Positions 1-5,769 of a stretch of 11,408 nt of DNA are shown here, one piece after another. Origin of the DNA: CANJUD01 sp043750035 (GTDB taxonomy: Bacteria; Bacteroidota; Bacteroidia; UKL13-3); NCBI GenBank assembly GCA_043750035.1, contig JAYVCI010000015.1:1-11408 (forward strand), read 5' to 3'. Each line of letters starts with the position of its first letter. The first letter of the stretch is position 1. A program made the translations under genes and the position numbers. The notes beneath the pieces are model-generated. The model was not told where the DNA came from, ran no database searches, and saw only the letters and a program-made list of their open reading frames with translations.

Positions 1-2
1 CG

Positions 3-140
3 CAGCGCAACGATATACATTCGAATCCTACCAAAGCTGGCTTATGTATTTTGCCCGAAGATTATATATATTCTTCGGCAAGTTTCTATGCAAATCAGAG
101 TTCGCCATATAAGTTTTTGGTGCATTATGCAGAATATTGA
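3..140 (+). CDS. REP-associated tyrosine transposase (RAYT, IS200-like Y1 family), C-terminal fragment cut by window start
   Basis: Reading from base 3, 45 codons run to a TGA at 138-140. The peptide contains the tail signature of Y1-type transposases of the RAYT group, which typically reads like IHxNPVxAGLV followed by PEDYxYSSA; here it is IHSNPTKAGLC, then LPEDYIYSSASFYA. In this family the HUH motif and catalytic tyrosine lie further N-terminal, so they are outside the window and intactness cannot be judged. RAYTs are single-copy domesticated relatives of IS200/IS605 transposases that act on REP palindromes as single-stranded DNA. No flanking insertion-sequence end is visible downstream. 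The other two forward frames are also open here (frame 1 to base 195), but only this one shows the family motif. Confidence 0.8.
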   Translation, partial: QRNDIHSNPTKAGLCILPEDYIYSSASFYANQSSPYKFLVHYAEY

Positions 141-414
141 TTTTGAAAAGAGCGGAAAAGTGGTTGGTAAACTATATGGAAGAAGCTCAAATTAAGTGGG
201 TCAAGATTAATTTTGGGAAAATAATGCTTTTAATTTGGAGTTTTAGTTATTAATTTGTAAACCTAATGTATAATATTTCGGAGAGTCAATTTAATTTTTA
301 TTCTATCGAGTTTAAGAAAAAGCAAAAGGAGATTTTTTTTATTTCACAAGGTTTAAGCAATCTATTCCCTTTTTCTGATAGATGAGAAAATTATACATTA
401 AAGCCTAAACCTTA
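141..414. other. Convergent intergenic region
   Basis: These 274 AT-rich bases separate the transposase tail (+) from the beta-barrel gene (-), so both neighbours end here. I see no coding signal on either strand. The only structure is the nested inverted repeat at 348-413 described separately. Confidence 0.6.
348..413 (-). terminator. Nested inverted repeat just after the beta-barrel gene, possible 3'-end structure
   Basis: The arms AAGGTTTAAGC (348-358) and GCCTAAACCTT (403-413) are inverted repeats matching at 10 of 11 positions. In minus-strand RNA the odd pair is a G-U wobble, so all 11 pairs can form there but not in plus-strand RNA. A second repeat, ATCTAT (360-365) with ATAGAT (378-383), lies inside. 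The structure begins two bases after the stop codon of the minus-strand beta-barrel gene (415-417). On the minus strand the stem is followed by an A-rich, not U-rich, stretch, so it is not a classic intrinsic terminator. It may instead protect the RNA 3' end. Confidence 0.4.
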
Positions 415-1119
415 TCAAAACCTATATCCCAAGGTCAGTCCAAACCCTGTATTTTTATTGGCAATTTTGCTATTGGGCAGCGTATTGTTTTTCGGATTTA
501 TATTAATCAATCCTAACTGTGAGGTAAATGTGAGGGTTATATTATTGGCAAACTCATACCCTACAAATATATTTGCACCAACATCGAGGCGTTTAAAATA
601 TACACCAGTTGTGGGGTTGTTTGGGTCAGCTAACGATACTGTGTTTGCAAATTTAATATTCTGGTCTCCGTTATAATTATCACTGGTAATTTTTGCCTTA
701 CCCATAAATCCATAACCAACGTAAGGGCCAAAACCAAATAAAACATGGCCTTTTCCTACCAATGGTTTATAAAGGAAATTTATAGGCATTTCGATATAAT
801 TTATGCCCACTTTTCGTGTCAGTGGTTTGCTGTTATACATCAAATTTTCTGTGGCACCCTTGCCTATATATTGTAATCCAATCTGTATAAAAAACTCTGG
901 GGCTACAGGTATTTCCTGATTGATCCCAAAATTAAATTTAGTGGTAAGGGAGTTCTCAAGTGTGCTTCCACTTGCATCTTTCCCGTTTATATTCTGAAAA
1001 TTAACACCGCCATATATGCCTATAGAGTATGGCCCCATAGGTGGTTTTGTTAAATCCTGTGTCATGGCATTGAAGCCGAATAACAACATGAGGGTCGAAA
1101 GTAATATTTTCTGTGTCAT
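415..1119 (-). CDS. Outer-membrane beta-barrel protein, PorT-like family
   Basis: A 234-residue exported protein. Residues 1-20 form a signal peptide with a hydrophobic core (LLSTLMLLFGF), and the mature chain probably starts at Q21. The rest alternates short amphipathic strands and polar loops, as expected of an eight-to-ten-stranded outer-membrane barrel of the OMP_b-brl_2/PorT type: NYIEMPINFLYKP (107-119), VLFGFGPYVGYGF (126-138), LDVGANIFVGYEF (178-190), and a C-terminal strand GFGLTLGYRF ending in the aromatic residue usual for BAM substrates. The YIEMP segment corresponds to the YxExP strand common in the family. It lies 41 bases after the OmpA-like lipoprotein gene on the same strand with no clear promoter between them, so the two are probably cotranscribed. 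Most members have no assigned function; general envelope structure is the best guess. Confidence 0.8.
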   Translation of the reverse strand: MTQKILLSTLMLLFGFNAMTQDLTKPPMGPYSIGIYGGVNFQNINGKDASGSTLENSLTTKFNFGINQEIPVAPEFFIQIGLQYIGKGATENLMYNSKPLTRKVGINYIEMPINFLYKPLVGKGHVLFGFGPYVGYGFMGKAKITSDNYNGDQNIKFANTVSLADPNNPTTGVYFKRLDVGANIFVGYEFANNITLTFTSQLGLININPKNNTLPNSKIANKNTGFGLTLGYRF

Positions 1120-1160
1120 TGTATTATATTTTTAAATGGGTATTTTTATGATTTTAAATT

Positions 1161-1835
1161 TTACTTTCTTTCAGCTTCTTTTTTAGCATCAGCCCGCATT
1201 TTTGCATTCGCTGTAATCAAGAATTCGACCCTGCGGTTTTGTGCCCTGCCTTCCTCGGTTTCATTCGAGTAATTTGGAGCCGATTCGCCATACCCTTTTG
1301 TACTTATGCGTCCAGAAGCTACTCCTTTTTGGTTTATATAATAACTTACTGATGAAGCACGGCGTTTCGATAAATCCATATTGTACTGATCGGTTCCGGT
1401 ATTGTCAGTATGGCCTTGTATTTCTATATTTGTTTCAGGATAGTTTCCAAGTACAGTTACCAATTTGTCCAAGTTGACTGTTGCACCTTCTGACAGGTCA
1501 GATTTGTCGAATCCAAATAGAATTTTATCATTAAATTCTACTATAATCCCCTCGCCCACACGGTATACTTTCGCACCCGGAACGGTGTTTTTGATTTCTT
1601 CGGCCTGTCTGTCCATTTTGGTACCAATTACTGCACCCGCTACTCCGCCAACTGCGGCACCTATAATAGCTCCAAGAGCCGTGTTGCCAGAAGCCCTCCC
1701 GACCACTGCACCAATTGCCCCACCTCCAACTGTGCCTATTGCCGCTCCTTTTTTTGTGCGGTTCATAGTGGTGCAACCATTTCCTAAAGTAGCTAGGATT
1801 AATATGCAAAAAATGCTGTTTTTAATTGTACGCAT
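1161..1835 (-). CDS. OmpA-family lipoprotein with glycine-zipper segment
   Basis: A 224-residue envelope protein. Residues 1-20 are a lipoprotein-type signal with C21 as the likely lipidated cysteine; the preceding GNG is a loose lipobox. No acidic residues follow the cysteine, so the Bacteroidota surface-export signal appears absent and the protein probably faces the periplasm. Residues 29-72 are a glycine zipper (repeated GAxxGxxxG patterns), as in YiaD-like proteins. Residues 97-208 are an OmpA C-terminal domain: ILFGFDKSDL (105-114), GHTDNTG (141-147), LSKRRA (155-160) and QNRRVEF (199-205). D144 and R159 match, in identity and 15-residue spacing, the aspartate and arginine that bind diaminopimelate in OmpA domains. 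The tail (209-224) is charged and probably flexible. Expected role: tethering the outer membrane to peptidoglycan. It is the first gene of a probable two-gene unit. Confidence 0.9.
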   Translation of the reverse strand: MRTIKNSIFCILILATLGNGCTTMNRTKKGAAIGTVGGGAIGAVVGRASGNTALGAIIGAAVGGVAGAVIGTKMDRQAEEIKNTVPGAKVYRVGEGIIVEFNDKILFGFDKSDLSEGATVNLDKLVTVLGNYPETNIEIQGHTDNTGTDQYNMDLSKRRASSVSYYINQKGVASGRISTKGYGESAPNYSNETEEGRAQNRRVEFLITANAKMRADAKKEAERK

Positions 1836-1861
1836 AATATTTTATTTATATATTTAAGTTG

Positions 1862-1869
1862 CAAGATTA
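1862..1869 (-). promoter_or_regulatory. Candidate -7 box for the OmpA-lipoprotein/beta-barrel unit
   Basis: On the minus strand this reads TAATCTTG, one mismatch from the Bacteroidota consensus TAnnTTTG. It would place transcription start about 20 bases before the ATG at 1835. No convincing TTTG element is seen at the -33 position, so the call is weak. Confidence 0.3.
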
Positions 1870-1927
1870 TGCAGATTTAGAATGATGGATGTTACATAGT
1901 TTTATGTTTAATTTACATATTTCACAC

Positions 1928-1952
1928 TTTTTTAACTTCTAATGTTAAAAAA
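1928..1952. terminator. AT-rich hairpin between two minus-strand units
   Basis: TTTTTTAAC (1928-1936) and GTTAAAAAA (1944-1952) are perfect 9-base inverted repeats around a 7-base loop. The stem has a single G-C pair, so it would be weak as RNA. It lies 33 bases past the stop of the small secreted protein gene (1985-1987) and upstream of the OmpA unit. It may mark the end of the protease transcript or bind a regulator of the next unit. Confidence 0.35.
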
Positions 1953-1984
1953 AATGTAATACATGATAAAAACCAGAAATAATA

Positions 1985-2431
1985 TTACCCCTTCCTCCGC
2001 AAATAGCATTTCGAATTCCCCAATGAGGGGAATGGAATACAAAAAGTATTCGCATCTATAATATCCAAACAACTATGCTCCCCCACCTTTTTCGATTCCA
2101 TTAGGCATACCTTGTTTTCTTTAATTTTATAGCCTACCGTGTCTTGTATTATTGAGCTGTCTTTATCGCTATATTGATATAATAAAACGGCTACTTTATT
2201 ATTGGGCAAAAAGTTTAAGGTTAAACCAAAATCTTTCGGAGCCTTAGTATTGCTTGCCTCCTTCAGCTTTTTAATATATGATTTCAGCGACAAGGAATCA
2301 CCTTTATATATAATAGAAACTGCGGCGTAGGTTCCAGAAAATTGAGGTGGGTTTTGTGCCCGCGTTCCAGCAAATACAAATATACAAAAGATTAAAAATG
2401 ATAACTTTTTGAATACTTTATCATTTAACAT
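1985..2431 (-). CDS. Small secreted protein of unknown function, cotranscribed with the M4 protease
   Basis: I do not recognise this 148-residue protein. Residues 1-25 are a clear signal peptide (hydrophobic core LSFLIFCIFVFAG, cleavage probably after TRA so that Q26 leads). The mature part has four cysteines (C109, C121, C131, C142), all in the last 40 residues, which could form two disulfides. Several beta-strand-like stretches, SGTYAAVSIIY (32-42), FGLTLNFLPNNKVAVLL (68-84), VGYKIKENKVCL (99-110) and ANTFCIPF (127-134), give the feel of a small lipocalin-like barrel; that is inference from pattern only. It begins 4 bases after the stop of the protease gene on the same strand, so translation is probably coupled. 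A role as inhibitor, chaperone or accessory factor of the protease is possible but not shown. It lacks a T9SS sorting domain, so it should stay in the periplasm. Confidence 0.75.
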   Translation of the reverse strand: MLNDKVFKKLSFLIFCIFVFAGTRAQNPPQFSGTYAAVSIIYKGDSLSLKSYIKKLKEASNTKAPKDFGLTLNFLPNNKVAVLLYQYSDKDSSIIQDTVGYKIKENKVCLMESKKVGEHSCLDIIDANTFCIPFPSLGNSKCYLRRKG

Positions 2432-2435
2432 AAAA

Positions 2436-5400
2436 CTATCGTTCTATTACTAATTTTATATTCACCGTATTGTCGTCCGTTTGATTATTTACTATATATA
2501 TACCATTGGGCAAATGAGAAAGGTTTAAAATAGTAGAGCTGTTTTTTGTATAATATTGGCACACTTGTTTGCCCATTAAACTATATACTGTTATTTGGCT
2601 GTGCGGTATTGTATTTAAAGTAACAATTCCTGTGCTGGGGTTTGGCCACAATTGTATATTGTTATTTGTTTCTATACCGGCAATTCCTATAGGTTGTTGC
2701 AGCTTAACAGTATAATTCTTAGTAGTACCATCTTGGGCTTGTATAATATAAGTTACGGTATTATTGAAATTGTTGGATATTGCCCCGCTCACTTGCTCTG
2801 TAGTGGATACAAAAGCAGTAGCAAGGGGTGATATTTTAAATGTGGGCACAAGGGTGCTCATGTCCACGCCTGATGGTATGGTAGCGGTAACATTTGTGCC
2901 GCTGATAGTGGCAGTAATTTGCGGAGTGATGCCCAGAAATTTGAATTCGAGTAAATCTTTGTTGCCGTTCAATAGTTTGCGTGTGCCTTGGGATATCCAT
3001 ATACCCCATTTGGCGTCTTTTATCATTGCTACTTCTGTACCAGTTTTGGGTGTAATCTTGTCAGTGTTTACATCAATGGTAGCCAATACAGTGTCACCAT
3101 TTGTGTTCTGTGTGGTGAACAGTATTTTATTATCTGTTTTAGAATAATTGGGGTACGAAAGCATGGAGTTGGTAAACACGGTGGCTACTTTTTGGGTAAT
3201 AAGATTCGAAGCAATTAATGCATATTGTGTGGTAGTGCCAGAATTATCTATATAATCGAAAGCTACAATATAGGGTGAATTTTTGCTGATGGCGGGGTTG
3301 CCAATACTCACATCTGTAGGAAGGCTGTTGAATACTTTTTGTATGGTACCGCTCCCAATAGCATTTTTCTTATTGTCCCACACTTTTATCATGCCCACAT
3401 CCCAGTAATTGATGCCACTTCCCCCATTGTTGGGTATTTCATTATAAGCATCATATATCACAGATTCGCCGGTATAGTCCCATTCCAAAGCACCTGCATA
3501 TAATACACCTGCGGAAGTTTGCCCCTGCCCAGTAGTGGGATTGTATAAATAAAAACGTGTCCAGTTGCTGCCATCATATACCCATATACTGCTGTCAATA
3601 GAACTGGTAACAGCAGCAATTTTATTCCCGTCTTTCGATATGGCTACATTGTCCCATATACTTTGGTTTTGGGCAATAGTTTCGCTAAAGGTAGTAGTCG
3701 TAATCTTGTGCATTTTGCTATCCCAACCAATAAAATATCCTGCCGATCCATCATCAGTAACTGACATGGGTTGTTTGGTATCGGTGGTGGTCATGGCCTG
3801 AAAGTTATTGGGCGTGGTGGTCGATTTGTACCAGCGGTTATTAGTGCCGCCATAATTCACATCATAGCTTATTATATAGTCTGTTCCAGGGTTGGTGGGT
3901 AGGTCAACACCAGTGGTATTGCCGCTGCCGCCGCTGCCCGCATTGGGGTCATATATTTGTACAGCATCGAAGGCTGCTTTGGCGGCATTCTCTTCGGTAG
4001 TACTATATAAATCTTTACAGCTTTGTACCACAGCATAACGCAAATCTAAAAACTTGGAAGTGGCGGTGAGGTATTTGCTCAGGGCTCTATAATATACTTT
4101 TTCGGCTTTGGCTTTTGTAATACTTGTGGCAAAAAGGTAATAGGCATGGTTGGGAATGCCTGAATTGATATGTACACCTCCATTGTCGCTAGTGCCTGCA
4201 TAGTACTCTTTCATAATAGCGGGTTGCCAACCATTATCGTTAAGACTGTTTCCGCCATTGTGCGGATTGCTCAGGTCACGCAAAGCACCCGATGGGAAAT
4301 AGGCAGTTTTTACCACATCTTCACCCATTTGCCAGTTAACGCCTTCTATCATAGCCCCAAATATATCTGCCATTGATTCGTTTACCGCCCCACTTTGCGA
4401 TTTGTATTCCAGATTGGCAGTTTTCTCCACCACCCCGTGGGTCATTTCGTGCCCTGCCACATCTATTGCACCAGCTAGGGGTTTAAACGCCACTTTGCCA
4501 TTGCCATAAAACATCGCTTGTCCGTTCCAATAGGCATTGTCCATTCCGCCGCCACTGTTTTCGCTCACATTAATTATACTAATAATATTGCCGCCGGTAC
4601 CATTAATGCTGTTGCGGCCATGTATGTTTTTATAATAGTCGTAACACACTTTGGCATTGTAATGTGCCGATACGGTTTTGGTACTCCATGAGGTATTGTT
4701 CGAGAATTTTATTTGTGCAATGCCTGAGCCGCTTGTATTGTTAGCATCCAAAGTCCATATCACGCCTTCGGGGTCGTCAGGAAACTGCGATTGTGCTGAG
4801 TTGAACATGGGCTCATTGGCATTGATGGCATAAAATGAACCATTGTATTCATAAGTATTGATGGTGCGTTGCTTGTTGTTAAGGTCATTCATGGTTGCCG
4901 TCCTTGGGCCATTTGCACTGCAGGTATGGTTGTATTGGTCCAAAGTTTCGCCTGTGTTGGCATCCAGTACTATAATATATCTTTCCATTAAATTGGGTCT
5001 GATACTTATATGATATGCAAGTGTGGGCTTTAATAATTCATTATAATATATCTCCAATTTTACTTCAGGTATATTCTTTCCAAATATGTTGATTTGTTCA
5101 GGAGTCCAAGTTTGAAGCGTGGTAATGTCAGATAGTTTTTTGTTGGCCATTAGTATTGCCTGTTCTTTAGTAAGCAAGGGCACTGCGGCTATTCCCAAAG
5201 GAGAGGGGTACATGCGGCCCATACATACCTGCACGTAATTATTGCGTGTTACCACTATCCAATCGCTGCCATGCACGGGCACACCTTTATATATTTGTGT
5301 GATATGATAAAATGACTGCCCGGTAATATTGTCTTTTTCGGGTTTTGATATTTTAAGTTCCGCACTGTTTTGTATTTGTAATACAGACTTTATTTTCTCC

Positions 5401-5684
5401 ATATATTCAGATATCGGGCTCTCAGATGTTGAGGAAAGCATATACCTGCCTTCTATTTTAATGGCCAAATGGCTATTGGGGTCGTAGCTAACCTTAAGAC
5501 TAGCATTTGTTATGGAACTGATATTGTTGATAATGGCTTTCGGATGTTGCTCCGAAGCTAATCTGCCATCAACTGTTTGGTATTGGAATGTGGGTCGTTC
5601 GTTACCTGTCTTTAATTTGTGCAATTGTGCAAATGCAGAGTTTACAGAAAATAAGATTGCAATTATATATACAAGTTTTTTCAT
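2436..5684 (-). CDS. Secreted thermolysin-like M4 metalloprotease with PD40-like repeats, DUF5018-like domain and T9SS sorting domain
   Basis: A 1082-residue zinc endopeptidase. Signal peptide 1-19 (mature from Q20); FTP/PepSY-type propeptide about 50-255, with YHITQIYKGVPVHGSD (126-141) and VLDANTGETLDQ (239-250); M4 catalytic domain about 260-430 and its C-terminal part about 432-580. Zinc ligands H412 and H416 (HEMTH) and E436 (GAVNESMAD), catalytic E413, substrate-binding NAYWNG (383-388) and H505 (GGVHINSGIPNHA) are all present, so it should be active. After a GSGGSG linker (583-588), residues 600-900 carry at least four PD40/TolB-like repeats (around 682, 735, 799 and 847). Residues 912-995 resemble a DUF5018 beta-domain. 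Residues 1003-1082 are a T9SS type A sorting domain (LWPNPSTG, ITVYSLMGKQV, LPNGIYIV). Ordinary M4 precursors are about 550 residues; the added half is non-catalytic. It should be exported through T9SS and activated by propeptide removal. Confidence 0.93.
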   Translation of the reverse strand: MKKLVYIIAILFSVNSAFAQLHKLKTGNERPTFQYQTVDGRLASEQHPKAIINNISSITNASLKVSYDPNSHLAIKIEGRYMLSSTSESPISEYMEKIKSVLQIQNSAELKISKPEKDNITGQSFYHITQIYKGVPVHGSDWIVVTRNNYVQVCMGRMYPSPLGIAAVPLLTKEQAILMANKKLSDITTLQTWTPEQINIFGKNIPEVKLEIYYNELLKPTLAYHISIRPNLMERYIIVLDANTGETLDQYNHTCSANGPRTATMNDLNNKQRTINTYEYNGSFYAINANEPMFNSAQSQFPDDPEGVIWTLDANNTSGSGIAQIKFSNNTSWSTKTVSAHYNAKVCYDYYKNIHGRNSINGTGGNIISIINVSENSGGGMDNAYWNGQAMFYGNGKVAFKPLAGAIDVAGHEMTHGVVEKTANLEYKSQSGAVNESMADIFGAMIEGVNWQMGEDVVKTAYFPSGALRDLSNPHNGGNSLNDNGWQPAIMKEYYAGTSDNGGVHINSGIPNHAYYLFATSITKAKAEKVYYRALSKYLTATSKFLDLRYAVVQSCKDLYSTTEENAAKAAFDAVQIYDPNAGSGGSGNTTGVDLPTNPGTDYIISYDVNYGGTNNRWYKSTTTPNNFQAMTTTDTKQPMSVTDDGSAGYFIGWDSKMHKITTTTFSETIAQNQSIWDNVAISKDGNKIAAVTSSIDSSIWVYDGSNWTRFYLYNPTTGQGQTSAGVLYAGALEWDYTGESVIYDAYNEIPNNGGSGINYWDVGMIKVWDNKKNAIGSGTIQKVFNSLPTDVSIGNPAISKNSPYIVAFDYIDNSGTTTQYALIASNLITQKVATVFTNSMLSYPNYSKTDNKILFTTQNTNGDTVLATIDVNTDKITPKTGTEVAMIKDAKWGIWISQGTRKLLNGNKDLLEFKFLGITPQITATISGTNVTATIPSGVDMSTLVPTFKISPLATAFVSTTEQVSGAISNNFNNTVTYIIQAQDGTTKNYTVKLQQPIGIAGIETNNNIQLWPNPSTGIVTLNTIPHSQITVYSLMGKQVCQYYTKNSSTILNLSHLPNGIYIVNNQTDDNTVNIKLVIER

Positions 5685-5706
5685 AACGATAGATTTTATA
5701 ATAGTG

Positions 5707-5714
5707 CAAATATA
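5707..5714 (-). promoter_or_regulatory. -7 promoter box of the protease gene
   Basis: On the minus strand this reads TATATTTG, an exact match to the Bacteroidota -7 consensus TAnnTTTG. It lies 22 bases before the ATG at 5684, giving a 5' leader of roughly 15-18 bases. No TTTG is visible at the usual -33 distance; that region is taken up by the two palindromes at 5717-5758. Confidence 0.55.
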
Positions 5715-5716
5715 AG

Positions 5717-5729
5717 TACACGAAGTGTA
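5717..5729. promoter_or_regulatory. Small palindrome next to the protease -7 box, candidate operator
   Basis: TACAC-GAA-GTGTA is a perfect 5-base inverted repeat with a 3-base centre. It starts 2 bases upstream of the -7 box, in the spacer where a bound regulator would block the polymerase. It could also simply be part of the neighbouring REP-like structure. Confidence 0.35.
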
Positions 5730-5730
5730 A

Positions 5731-5758
5731 AGTCCCCCTTCGGGGGATTTAGGGGGTC
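5731..5758. repeat. REP-like C5/G5/G5 palindrome between the receptor and protease genes
   Basis: The core is CCCCC-TTC-GGGGG followed by ATTTA and a second GGGGG. The first pairing gives a 6-base-pair stem (TCCCCC with GGGGGA) and a 3-base loop; the C tract could instead pair with the second G tract (5 pairs). The element is strikingly GC-rich for this AT-rich window. From memory, closely similar sequences are scattered between genes in many Bacteroidota genomes, so it is probably a dispersed REP-like repeat. It starts 12 bases past the receptor stop codon on the minus strand and could end that transcript, although only a short ACTTTAC follows the stem. Confidence 0.65.
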
Positions 5759-5769
5759 AGAGAACAGCC

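Noticed and set aside
1..195. Forward frame 1 open from the window start to 195
   Set aside because: No recognisable motif; it overlaps the frame that carries the transposase signature.
1465..1857. 130-codon plus-strand frame rich in Ala and Pro
   Set aside because: It is the antisense of the glycine-zipper coding segment of the OmpA-like gene; its composition is a by-product of that gene.
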